Shown one piece after another: positions 43,201 through 51,545 of a stretch of 64,000 nucleotides of DNA; position 1 is the stretch's first letter; every line of letters begins with the position of its first letter. Below the pieces are notes generated by a model. The model saw only the letters and a program-made list of their open reading frames with translations, was not told the origin of the DNA and ran no database searches. This DNA is from an uncultured Tateyamaria sp. (GTDB taxonomy: Bacteria > Pseudomonadota > Alphaproteobacteria > Rhodobacterales > Rhodobacteraceae). The position numbers were made by a program, and so were the translations under genes. The stretch lies in NCBI RefSeq assembly GCF_947488715.1, contig NZ_CANLAG010000001.1, positions 124,001 through 188,000 on the forward strand, given 5' to 3'.

Positions 43201-44277
43201 GGTCACCGTGTGGATCATGCCGTGATAGAGACTGCTATTGGGCATCTCGGCGGCTGTGGTGGGTGGGTTGTCCACCTGCCAGTTCAGGTGTTCCATCAGC
43301 GCGGTCCACGCGGCCTCTGGGTCGGACGCGGTGGTCCAGGCCGTGCGGGTGCCGGTGCAATTGTCGCCCCAGTGGGTGACCTCGCCATAGAGCGGGTCAG
43401 CGTTTGGATCGGAGTACCAGCCCACGACCTGATAGGTGAAGGCCGCGTTTTCCGGGTAAGGCACCTTGAGCGTGCCACCGTTCGAGCCGAGATCGTCATA
43501 GATGCCAAAGACGTTTTCAGCCCCCGGCTGGAATGCGTGAAAGGTCATCTCGCCCGGCCCAATGGCGCGCAGGAACAGGTCGGTGCCAGCCGCGCTGCTT
43601 TCACCCTGCCAGGCTGACAACAGGCGCGACACGCCGATGTTGGTCGGCACGACCTGTCCGTCCGTGCTGGTGGTGGGATCGACAAAGGGGGCAGCACCGT
43701 CGGTTGTGCTGACTTCGTCCGAGGTGAGGATCCAGCTTGTCGTCTGGCGCGGGCTGTCGGTGCTGGTTGCGGGGTCAAAGCGGGTGATCATCCAGCGATT
43801 GGGCACGAGGGGAAAGCAGACCTCGGGGCTGGGTGCGATGTCGACCTTGGGGGCAGAGGTATAGCCTGTGCCTGCCGACAGGACCGTGATCGCGCTGACT
43901 GCGCCGTCGTGCAGTTCCGCCACTGCGGCGGCGCCAGTGCCGCCGCCGCCCGTCAGGGTGATGGTGGGCGGCACGACATAGCCTGAGCCGGGGTTGATCA
44001 GGGCGAGGTCGCTGACGCCGTCGGCTGTCAGTTCCGCCTCGGCGGTGGCGCGGATTTGGGTGCCGTGGACCAGCGCCTTGGGCAGGGCCCAGTGCAGGTG
44101 TATCCCGGTCTTGGGTGGTTGCCCCATTTGACTGGGTTGCGGTTGTGGGTCGTTGAACGTGTTGAGCTGCGCGTAGTCGACCAAACCGCGATACCAGTTC
44201 TGGTGGGCGACAACGGCGTCGTTGACCATCAGTGCTTCGAGGGCCAGCGGGACAAGGAGGGGGGTTGAGCTGGGCAT
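40258..44277 (-). CDS. Giant-protein operon, gene 3: 1339-aa unknown with glycine-rich repeats
   Basis: ATG 44277 has AAGGGATAACACGC before it. The N-terminus (LVPLALEALMVNDAVV, then WYRGLVDYAQL and TGIHLHWALPKAL) lacks a signal peptide and reads like the start of a family of large uncharacterised proteins. Residues about 85-150 hold two copies of the G-x-G-Y-x-x-x-P-x-V repeat that is abundant in the preceding gene product. A predicted coiled coil lies at about 460-505 (EQQVALAQLNQAQVALDSAL). The C-terminal third is beta-rich, with RVVQPARLNFDFLSA and CKLGLELDGLPYTNQSW. I know of no assigned function. It sits centrally in the six-gene operon, five bases after the 1049-residue gene. Confidence 0.85.
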   Translation of the reverse strand: MPSSTPLLVPLALEALMVNDAVVAHQNWYRGLVDYAQLNTFNDPQPQPSQMGQPPKTGIHLHWALPKALVHGTQIRATAEAELTADGVSDLALINPGSGYVVPPTITLTGGGGTGAAAVAELHDGAVSAITVLSAGTGYTSAPKVDIAPSPEVCFPLVPNRWMITRFDPATSTDSPRQTTSWILTSDEVSTTDGAAPFVDPTTSTDGQVVPTNIGVSRLLSAWQGESSAAGTDLFLRAIGPGEMTFHAFQPGAENVFGIYDDLGSNGGTLKVPYPENAAFTYQVVGWYSDPNADPLYGEVTHWGDNCTGTRTAWTTASDPEAAWTALMEHLNWQVDNPPTTAAEMPNSSLYHGMIHTVTWTNVNIPPRINPNANGMTVCVGNTAADALSALVASHATSVDAGTLEVQELEALNFNALKTLDKADGAAQIEALIHDAWFSTQPGGTTWDIVAASNDSFAGLTAAAMPPGDPLTHEQQVALAQLNQAQVALDSALRDLQSMKWSLFATWWKDKRSAFDTDWQATVSDPDQILKTITDNLDPTQPGLYKQVIDQEAALGRQAASLPQPTNPVSIAQYAATVLKLDPAQWTLKASGAEPFHAPVDPVVMVAGLQPSAKQKTQHPQYTSGTGWDDTLICRTQDQTATGIITGVENSTDISPASVFSAETAMVTNPHFSTALQGGISALCTETFLADPQNAATMVAVVNGGPGNTAQITALSDAISDFQAPVTTQGTPALREHSAYVTWQQAWSPLYLQWTINFYATTNTDNTGNAAPGEQCDNWGFDLGDWAFDGTDYVWTGGNPAHGSQGYSGRTFLTGQANFALISRLHHYITTAKAPEAGLQAVEDLIETVGEMNFMSQRLTGLSDALVMRTVNPSNPPSDDIAPHIGAQYNETPDPTKGNQTLRFGMGNPFFFPVRGGYMTFEALSVVDAFGQTLDLMTAGGNGGTGPAFRPLCGAGLAPPPDQNVSTPSLLKAVYLQPRVVQPARLNFDFLSASDDSKILGQTADVNPVCGWIIPNHLDRALNIYDADGIALGELIELANTTGTAQLGWLPAPNSTGAVRDPGQITNSHLGGFVQGLLARADGAAGFRNFLSCVDETQWTVDPLGARKDQNLSVLIGRPLALVRCKLGLELDGLPYTNQSWRDTLQNLSAGLEGLEWDVRLGSLDLFDDGLMGYYTGDSYDSFHAVHDPQGLAPANPPYLNPIAPGNYLRTAFDGTDQVLTMVLDPRGDVHLTTGILPTRNVALPDAFVAPAMGQFALSFRTGPVISETAQVRVPYPTERHGDWAWAQLSEPTPPGTAPSYTVKSLVKAGQAARLDSAPPALMEGWLTFTPDGTGPDDG

Positions 44278-44282
44278 GCGTG

Positions 44283-47200
44283 TTATCCCTTGTCTGAGCC
44301 GGGCGCGGCCTGGTTCTGGAAGATCATTTGTTCAGGCGCGCGCACCATTTGGATGGCAAAGTCGGCGGCATCAAAGGGCGCGGGCAGGGTGCCGCCGTAA
44401 GCGGTCGTCAGGCCCTGTGACAGGGCGCTAGCCAGTGCGGTGGTGTTCACAACGGGCGAGGGCGCTGTTGCGTCGCGGTAGAGCGTCGTGACGTCGACCG
44501 AACGGCCGGGGATGATGTCGCCAATGGGTTGGCTCTGCCCATCCGACACCCAGCGCAGATCGACAATGCCATTGTCCTCGTGCCCAAAGGCAAGTTGTTC
44601 GGCGGGTTCGCCGATTTCGATCCATGCGGGCGGTTCGGGGAACAGCACCAGCATCACATCCGGGGCCAGCCGGTCGATGCGCAGTGCCTTCATCGGGGCG
44701 CTGGGTGTCGGGTCGGTTGCGCCCGCCGCGAGGGTCGAGGTTTTGTAAGCGCGGATTTCGAGCCCGGGCCAGCCTGACACAACAGAAGAGCGCATCAGGA
44801 CTCCGGCCAGTGGCACGCCGGGGTCCGGTGCCGGGTTCGGCACTGTTTGGCCCATCAGTTTGGCGCGTGTCTGCACCATCTCTTGCTGGGTGGCATCCGC
44901 CAGCAGCGTGTAGTTCAGCGCCTGGTAGAGCACCTCGTGCCCGTTTTCGAGCCCGACACTGAGCGCGCCATCCACAAGCGCCTTTTGATAGTTGGGGTCG
45001 ACGTAAAAGAAGCGCAGCGATTCCGTGGGCAGGGCACGTGTGTCGGGCACCATCTGGGCAAAGGGCACGCCGTCCATCAGCCTCAACTGGCCCAGCCAGT
45101 CCACCACATAGGACAGGAACGAGGGCGCCGGGTCACCCAGATCGGTGCCGTTCATCTTGGCCAGCAGTGCTGCGACGGCGGGTTGCGCCAGCAGCGATTT
45201 GAGCGCCGTGACCACGTTTTGTGGGGGCGGCGCGGTTGCGGTGGGTGTTGTCGTTTCTGGCGTCTTGTCCACGTCGGCCTGACCAACCGTGGGCGCGATG
45301 TTTTCCGCAAAGGTGGTGGTGAGGTACGCCATCACCGCATCCGACAGCAGGTCCGCCTCAAGCAGGGTTTCCAGTTCGGCCACGGTGTCCGGGTCGTCCT
45401 GGGTCAGGTCGGGGCTGGGCAGGACCGATTGCAGGACGCCGTTGGACGTGGCGTTGATCCGTGCCAGCAATGTGTTGGTCAGCGTGATACCTTGCCTCCG
45501 CCAGCCGCGCAGTTGCGTGGCAAAGTTGGGGTCTGACAGGCCCAGGAGCCGCCCGGCCTGCCAGCCCGCCGCATAGGATTGGTCAAAGAGGCCGGTGGTC
45601 TGGTCGTAGATCATGGCCGATCCGGCGCTGTCCCATGCTTCGGGCATGTCAAAGGGTGGCACGGGCAGGGGCGTGAACGGCCCACGGTACCAGGCGAAAC
45701 TGTCGACGCCCGCCCGCGTCTGGTATTCGAGGGCGGTATAGCCCTGGGCAAAGGCACCTTGGACCGACGCGGCAGCGGGCGATCCGTCGCCCGGCCCCGG
45801 ATCGGGCATGCGCAGGAGCAGCGCGTCCTTGGTTGTGCCATCCACCCCTGCGGGTGCGGCAAGGTTCTGCATGAGGTCGCGGAAATCACCCGCCTCTGAC
45901 AGGCAATAGAACGACCAGGAAAAGAGCGACACCAGCCGCACGTTTTCGACCGCAACGCCGGTGGTGGGATCCGTGGGCCAGGTGGGCGTTGCGCCGAGGT
46001 AGTCTTGCCACCCTTCGAGGGACACCAGATGCGCCTGCCAATGCGCCCGTGTGCGCGCCGATGCAGCCGCCCCTGTGCCGGTGCCGCCCGCGAAGGTGAC
46101 GGTGGGTGGGGCGGTATAGCCGGTGCCGGGATTGGTCAGCGTCAGATGTGTGACCTGATCACCCGTCAGCCCCGCCACGGCGGTCGCCCCTGTGCCGCCG
46201 CCGCCGGTGATCGTGACTGTTGGTGCGGTGGTGTAGCCTTGGCCGGTTGCGGTCAGGGTCAGTTCGGCCACGGGGCCGGGACCGGGCGCGGGAAAGCGGT
46301 TGCCGACAACCACGCCAAATTCGGTGGTGCCGGTTGCGGTGCCTGTTTCCTTGTCCCCGGTCGGCACGTCGCGCACATGGGCGAGCCAACGCGGTTCGAC
46401 GTCCGTTCCGCCATAGCGGGGCATGAGCGCGGTGAACGTCGCGGTGGGCAGGTCGATGGCGCGGCCTTGGACGCCCCGCGCGGCCAGTGCTGTGGCGTTC
46501 TGGCCGTCGCCTGTGATCTCGACCGTGGGTGTCGTGGTATAGCCGGTGCCTGCCGCCGTGACAGTCGCACCCAGGATCACCCCGTTGGTGACCGTGGCGC
46601 TGGCGGTGGCCCCGCTGCCACCCCCGCCCTTGAGCGTGACGGTGGCGTCGCTGGCGTAGCCTGACCCCTGCTGATTGATGGTGATGTGGCTGACGGTGCC
46701 CGCGCTGATCACGGCGGTTGCGGCAAATCCGGTGCCAGCCCCCGACAAGGTGACTGTGGGTGCGGTGGTGTATCCGCTGCCGCCTGCGTCCACGGTCAGC
46801 GCGGTGACCACGCCGTTGCCAATCACGGCATCGGCGCTGGCCCCGGTGCCGCCGCCGCCCGACAGGGTCAGCGTTGCATCCGCATAGCCCGCGCCGCCGT
46901 TCGTGATGGTGATGGCCGTGACCTGATCCATCAGGTCCTGACGGTCAGGCGGCCCGATCTGTGGTCCCAGTGTGCCGGGTGGCGGGCTGAGGATGTCGGA
47001 GGCGCGAAAGGTTGTGAGCGGGGTGCTGAGTTCATCCGCCTGCACCAGCAGGACGGCCAAATAGGGCGTGTCGTTGTCCGAGGTCGTGAGCGCCCGTTCC
47101 CATGGCAGCGCCCCACCAGTCAGCGTGACCGAGGCGAGGTTCTGATCAAAGGCGCCGACCTGCCCGGCGGGGGGAAAGACGGCGTGCACGTCAGCGGGGT

Positions 47201-47432
47201 CGAGGGCATAGCGCGGTGCGGCCACGGACACGAGCTGTGCCAATGGCAGCGGGCCGGGAAAGGCGGTGGGCGGCAGGTCCTGACCCCCGGTCTGCGTCTC
47301 GACATTGGTGCTGGCGACCGTCTGTTTGACCGAAATCGTATAGTCGCCGCCGTGCAGTGCCGGGATGTGCCGGTCAAAGAACTGGATGTCATTCAGCGGC
47401 AGGCTGCCCGGCGCGGTAGGTTTGGTGGTCAT
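44283..47432 (-). CDS. Giant-protein operon, gene 2: 1049-aa unknown with six glycine-rich repeats
   Basis: I start at ATG 47432 (AAGGCG upstream); the longer frame would overlap the previous gene. No signal peptide is present. Residues about 168-312 contain four, and about 384-456 two, copies of a ~34-residue repeat of the form G-x-G-Y-T-x-x-P-T-V-x-h-x-G-G-G-G-T-G-A, typical of beta-solenoid or stalk-like segments. The following region (FAWYRGPFTPLPVPPFDMPE, SYAAGWQAGRLLGLSDPNF) has a distinctive conserved look but no named function. The C-terminal half is largely helical. It follows the DUF6603-like gene by 37 bases. Confidence 0.85.
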   Translation of the reverse strand: MTTKPTAPGSLPLNDIQFFDRHIPALHGGDYTISVKQTVASTNVETQTGGQDLPPTAFPGPLPLAQLVSVAAPRYALDPADVHAVFPPAGQVGAFDQNLASVTLTGGALPWERALTTSDNDTPYLAVLLVQADELSTPLTTFRASDILSPPPGTLGPQIGPPDRQDLMDQVTAITITNGGAGYADATLTLSGGGGTGASADAVIGNGVVTALTVDAGGSGYTTAPTVTLSGAGTGFAATAVISAGTVSHITINQQGSGYASDATVTLKGGGGSGATASATVTNGVILGATVTAAGTGYTTTPTVEITGDGQNATALAARGVQGRAIDLPTATFTALMPRYGGTDVEPRWLAHVRDVPTGDKETGTATGTTEFGVVVGNRFPAPGPGPVAELTLTATGQGYTTAPTVTITGGGGTGATAVAGLTGDQVTHLTLTNPGTGYTAPPTVTFAGGTGTGAAASARTRAHWQAHLVSLEGWQDYLGATPTWPTDPTTGVAVENVRLVSLFSWSFYCLSEAGDFRDLMQNLAAPAGVDGTTKDALLLRMPDPGPGDGSPAAASVQGAFAQGYTALEYQTRAGVDSFAWYRGPFTPLPVPPFDMPEAWDSAGSAMIYDQTTGLFDQSYAAGWQAGRLLGLSDPNFATQLRGWRRQGITLTNTLLARINATSNGVLQSVLPSPDLTQDDPDTVAELETLLEADLLSDAVMAYLTTTFAENIAPTVGQADVDKTPETTTPTATAPPPQNVVTALKSLLAQPAVAALLAKMNGTDLGDPAPSFLSYVVDWLGQLRLMDGVPFAQMVPDTRALPTESLRFFYVDPNYQKALVDGALSVGLENGHEVLYQALNYTLLADATQQEMVQTRAKLMGQTVPNPAPDPGVPLAGVLMRSSVVSGWPGLEIRAYKTSTLAAGATDPTPSAPMKALRIDRLAPDVMLVLFPEPPAWIEIGEPAEQLAFGHEDNGIVDLRWVSDGQSQPIGDIIPGRSVDVTTLYRDATAPSPVVNTTALASALSQGLTTAYGGTLPAPFDAADFAIQMVRAPEQMIFQNQAAPGSDKG

Positions 47433-47469
47433 CGCTGTGCGCCTTGTGATCGTGTGAGAGGGCCGGGCA

Positions 47470-50400
47470 TCACGCTGCCACGCGGCCCAGCATGGGCGCC
47501 CCTGCAAAGCTGGTGGGGATGGCATCGACAAAGGGCTGCATGTCGCCATTTGTTCCTGCGTTCACCCCGGCCGCGCCCAGTGCGTCAAACAGGCTGGTGC
47601 GCTGCGCCGTGACGTCTGCCGCAGCGGCGGTTGCGGCGATGGTTGCCAGCGAAGCGTCGTTTGGCACCGGTGTGCCGGTTTGCGCATCTTGGGGCAAGGG
47701 CAGAAGGTTGTTGTCCGCCGCCGTGGGGTTGATCGGATCGCTGGCGAGGTTGGCCTGAGGGATGGGCGGTGGCCCGGTCATGGGGTGCTTTTTTGGGCCG
47801 ATCCCGGACAGGCCGGTCATCCGGCCGGGCAGAACCTTGGCCTCGGCCGCCGGTGTCTTGCCCGGCGCGATGGGGATGCCCCAGAGGGCTTCTGGCACGG
47901 ATTTGGCCGCGATGGTCCAATTCCAGTCGGTATCGAGGTTTTGCACCTCTTTGGTGTCCAGATGCACGACGCTGAGGTCCAGCACCGAGCTGGTGCAATT
48001 GATCCCCATGGGCCGCACCCCGACATAGTAGCCGTCAGCGCGTGCGCAGGTGGGAAAGGTGCTGCCGGACGGGGCGGGCGGCACGTTTGGATCAACAGGG
48101 TCAAGCGTGAGCGGCGCGAGCGGTGTCGCGGCATCAGGGCCGTTGAGGTTGAGTTGTGTTAGCGGCCACGCGGTTTCGACGTCAAAGGTAAAGGCGCTGG
48201 CCCGCACGAGCCATGCGCCGTCGGCGTCCTTGGCGGGCACTTGCCCGCCCGTGATCTTGAGAGTGACCACGTTTTCAAAGGGGGGCGACGCCGCTTGCGC
48301 CTGCATCATCGGCTGGATGGCGGCGGTCTGGGCGGGCGTGTTCTGGGGCAAGAGGGTGGTGAAGTTGTTCCAGTCGACATAGCCGCCGATCTCGTTCTTG
48401 CTGGCGCCAAAGCCGACGGTAAAGGACGCGACCCACAGGTGGACGCGCGCCTCGCCCCCGGTGGGTGGCCCCCAAAGCTCGAGGCTGGCCCCGACTTCGA
48501 CTTTGATCGTGGCGGTCACGAACAGCAGTTTGACCCGCACCGAGACGCCGATGGTGACGCCGATGTCGATGATGTAGGCAAAGGGTTTCCACTGGATCAG
48601 GAAATCCGCATGGGCGGTGAACCAGGCCTTGATCGCGCCGGAGTGGAATTGGATATCAAGCCCGCCGCCGCCCATGATCGCAGAGGGTGTGAGGGCGAAA
48701 TAGGCGGTGCCTGTGACGGTGACCTGATCCGACACTTTCCAATTGAACCCCAGCCGCGGTTCATCCGGATACCACGCGGGTTTCCTGAAGTAGGGTGAGT
48801 ATCCCCCGACGGTCAGAACAAAGTCGCCGGCATGGGGGCTGGGGTCGAACCACACGAAAAAGGCAAAGCCGCCGGTCAGTTTGCAGTCTTTGGTCAGCAC
48901 ATAGGAATTGGGCGTGATTTGCAGCGTTGCGCCCAGCACGCCTTGGGCCGGGACAAACAGCACCTCGAGCCCCAGCTCGACATAGGCGAAGGTTTCGGAC
49001 CCTTCCTGAGGCAGCTTGATGCGGGACAGGCCCAGCACGGCGACCTCGAACGTCTTGCCGAATTCGATCACCAGAAGGGCGTTTGATTTGATCAGCTCAT
49101 AGGATGTGAACTGTACCCCCGCGGCAAAGAAGTTCACGCCCTGGGCGGGGGGAATGTAGTCCTTGAGTGCGGCCAAAGCCTCGGCGGGGCTGGCGCCTTT
49201 GCCACCCACGGCGGCCGGGTTGGTCAGGCCCGCCACCAGCGGAAAGTCCTGTACCTTGTCCTGCGCCGGGATTTTCAGCGCGCGGTTGTAGCCAAAGCCG
49301 CCACTGACCCCGGTGACAAAAAAGAAGCCCGGCCCACCGATGGTCGCATCGACCATGGCAAAGACGAACAGGGACGGGTGCCCCTGAACCTCGGCCCAGG
49401 ACCCCATGGCCGAGACGGTCCATTTGTCCCCGATCTTGACCAGCGCCTGACCGTTGTATTCGGCGATCTTGTTGCCATCGACGATGACCTCGTCCTTGAA
49501 CAGGCCGCCACTGATGTCGACGGACCCGGCTTGCAGCGTGAAATCCAGCCCCTCAAGCCCGAGGGAATAGTCACTGATCGTGCCGGGTGTGCGCAGGGGG
49601 ATGCCGACCGACAGACCCTTGAGTTCGACCTCGAGCTTGGACACCGTGACCTTGGCATCAAAGAGCAGCCCCAGATCGAGGTCGGTGTTGGGCTGTTTCC
49701 ATTCCAGCCCAAAAGTCTTGAGAAACAGCGGGCCAAAGCTGCGCTGGATCGGCAGGATCACCTTGTCGGAGGGTTTGTCCTTTTGATCAAAGAGCTGGAA
49801 GTTGACTGTGGTGGGGTTGGCCGGGTCGTGCACCCAGCCGAGGGCCGCGGAAAACTCGGGCGCAACGGCTTGTTTGTCCGCGCCTTTGTCCTGACCCTTG
49901 GCGGGCGTTTTCTGGGCCGGGGACGTGCCGGAAGACAACAGATTGGCCGCCACTGGATTGCCGGACGCCCCTTTGGTGACATTACCGACCGGCAGGCCGA
50001 ACTTGTCGATGCGCATGGCGATGCCCCATGGCACAGGCCGTACCTTGGCAAAGTCGATCGAGACGGAAAAGCGCGGCTCAACCCCGCCCAAGGTTACCCC
50101 TTTGATCGAGGCCAGCGGTGTCTTTTCCGCGCCGTTGTAGTCGAGGCCGAGGCTGACCAGTTCGAGCCGTGGTTTGAAGGCGGGGATTGCGCCGGTTTCA
50201 CGGACCACAAACAGGGAAATGCCGGGTGCGAGGCTCGTGCCTTTGGGGTCGGAGCGTTTGATCCAGTTGTTCTTGTCGCTTTCGCCCGTCAGCCATTTGC
50301 CCGCCTGCAGCTTGAGCACGTTTGGTTTTTTCCCGCCGGATTTGGCGGGGGTGGGCGCGGTTGGCGTTTTCTTTTTCTCTGCGGTCACGTGAATGTTGGG

Positions 50401-51390
50401 CACGGTCACGCGCAGGCCGTAGTCGGTGGCGGTTTTGTCCAGCACGTCCTCGGACACGATGTAAACCCCGCCCTCCTGGATCTTGAACACGGGCGTTTTG
50501 CGGCTGGCCAGGACCTTGAGCCCTTCGGCGAGCAACCATTCGGCGCAGGCCTTGGCGGACCCCAGGGATTGCAGCGTTTTGAAGTCGCCAAAGGTGTAGC
50601 CGCCGACGGTCTGGGTGGCGCTGGTTTTCAGCACGCCCAGGTCGACCAGAACGGCCCCGAGTGTGGTGCCGGTCGACGGGATTGTCTGACCCAGAATGGC
50701 GGCCACATTGGCCTGCGCCAGCATCGGATTGATCCAGTTCGACAGCGTTTCCAGCGCGGCCACCAGCCCGTCCAGCGTTTTGACGGTCGATTGCGGCGCG
50801 GGCGGCGTCATCCCGAGGAAGTCGAGCTCGAAGCTGGGTGGATCGTCGAAGGTCACGAGCCCTTTGAATTCGAGCCCATTGAAGCTGCCGTTCGGGAACG
50901 CAAAGGTGCCGGAGGTCTTGAGGTCCAGCGCGAGGGTGATTGGATCACTGGCGCTGCCGGTGACGACAATCGACGACGTCAGGGGCAGTTCGAACAGCGG
51001 GATTGCGGCCCATAGGCTGGCGTTGACCGGGTCGTCGTCGGACAGGGTGTGATAGAGGCCCAGAGACACGACAGAGCTGTCGCCCTCGTTGTCCTTGGGC
51101 AGCATCACGTAGACCGGGGTTTCGGTGTCGTCATATTTGATCTGAAACCAGGCATTGCCGTCGGGCGATATGCCCGAGGCATCGCCCAAAAGATCGCGCA
51201 GCAGGTCCAGAATGGCGTCGCGGTTGGCGGGGATCGCTTCGATGTATTGGACAGGGTTTTCGAACCACCCAAGGTTCAATGCAACATTGCTGCCTGCGGG
51301 CGTCAGCAGCCCAACCAGAACACCAATATCCTTGAGACGCGCGTCGATGGCGTCTGCGGGGAACTCTAGCCCCGTATCCGATTTTTCCAA
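47470..51390 (-). CDS. Giant-protein operon, gene 1: DUF6603-like 1306-aa protein
   Basis: The frame begins at TTG 51390 with CGGAAAC upstream, and no internal Met gives a better start. The product lacks a signal peptide. Two Lys/Pro-rich linkers (about residues 340-362 and 490-515) separate beta-rich domains. The centre contains GGPGFFFVTGVSGGFGYNRA (near 680-700) followed by QDFPLV, and later long runs of alternating hydrophobic strands (about 860-1000, for example GVTIGVSVRVKLLFVTATIK). I associate this with DUF6603 proteins from memory, with moderate certainty. It is the promoter-proximal gene of the operon, so it should be made with all five downstream proteins. A beta-barrel or beta-solenoid fold is likely; function is unknown. 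Confidence 0.82.
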   Translation of the reverse strand: MEKSDTGLEFPADAIDARLKDIGVLVGLLTPAGSNVALNLGWFENPVQYIEAIPANRDAILDLLRDLLGDASGISPDGNAWFQIKYDDTETPVYVMLPKDNEGDSSVVSLGLYHTLSDDDPVNASLWAAIPLFELPLTSSIVVTGSASDPITLALDLKTSGTFAFPNGSFNGLEFKGLVTFDDPPSFELDFLGMTPPAPQSTVKTLDGLVAALETLSNWINPMLAQANVAAILGQTIPSTGTTLGAVLVDLGVLKTSATQTVGGYTFGDFKTLQSLGSAKACAEWLLAEGLKVLASRKTPVFKIQEGGVYIVSEDVLDKTATDYGLRVTVPNIHVTAEKKKTPTAPTPAKSGGKKPNVLKLQAGKWLTGESDKNNWIKRSDPKGTSLAPGISLFVVRETGAIPAFKPRLELVSLGLDYNGAEKTPLASIKGVTLGGVEPRFSVSIDFAKVRPVPWGIAMRIDKFGLPVGNVTKGASGNPVAANLLSSGTSPAQKTPAKGQDKGADKQAVAPEFSAALGWVHDPANPTTVNFQLFDQKDKPSDKVILPIQRSFGPLFLKTFGLEWKQPNTDLDLGLLFDAKVTVSKLEVELKGLSVGIPLRTPGTISDYSLGLEGLDFTLQAGSVDISGGLFKDEVIVDGNKIAEYNGQALVKIGDKWTVSAMGSWAEVQGHPSLFVFAMVDATIGGPGFFFVTGVSGGFGYNRALKIPAQDKVQDFPLVAGLTNPAAVGGKGASPAEALAALKDYIPPAQGVNFFAAGVQFTSYELIKSNALLVIEFGKTFEVAVLGLSRIKLPQEGSETFAYVELGLEVLFVPAQGVLGATLQITPNSYVLTKDCKLTGGFAFFVWFDPSPHAGDFVLTVGGYSPYFRKPAWYPDEPRLGFNWKVSDQVTVTGTAYFALTPSAIMGGGGLDIQFHSGAIKAWFTAHADFLIQWKPFAYIIDIGVTIGVSVRVKLLFVTATIKVEVGASLELWGPPTGGEARVHLWVASFTVGFGASKNEIGGYVDWNNFTTLLPQNTPAQTAAIQPMMQAQAASPPFENVVTLKITGGQVPAKDADGAWLVRASAFTFDVETAWPLTQLNLNGPDAATPLAPLTLDPVDPNVPPAPSGSTFPTCARADGYYVGVRPMGINCTSSVLDLSVVHLDTKEVQNLDTDWNWTIAAKSVPEALWGIPIAPGKTPAAEAKVLPGRMTGLSGIGPKKHPMTGPPPIPQANLASDPINPTAADNNLLPLPQDAQTGTPVPNDASLATIAATAAAADVTAQRTSLFDALGAAGVNAGTNGDMQPFVDAIPTSFAGAPMLGRVAA

Positions 51391-51545
51391 AATTGTTTCC
51401 GCGTAACACTCGGTGTGTCGCCACGGCCCCCACTAACCAATGCAGTGAGCGTTGCACAGTTCGCGGGCATCCGTCTATCAATAGTTGTAGGCGCATGTCG
51501 CGGTGTTGGTTGACTTTTCCCCGGTGACCTGCGGACAGTTGCGCC

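Noticed and set aside
47433-47549. N-terminal extension of the 1049-aa protein
   Set aside because: It would overlap the preceding gene and has Cys/Arg/Pro-rich non-protein-like sequence; ATG 47432 has a ribosome-binding site.
49378-51015. 545-residue plus-strand frame opposite the DUF6603-like gene
   Set aside because: Composition and lack of domains mark it as a shadow frame.
34527-51390. Interpretation as a contractile injection system, Tc toxin or S-layer/RTX secretion locus
   Set aside because: No sheath, tube, baseplate, AAA+ ATPase, RHS repeats, RTX nonapeptides or transporter genes are present, and none of the products has an export signal.
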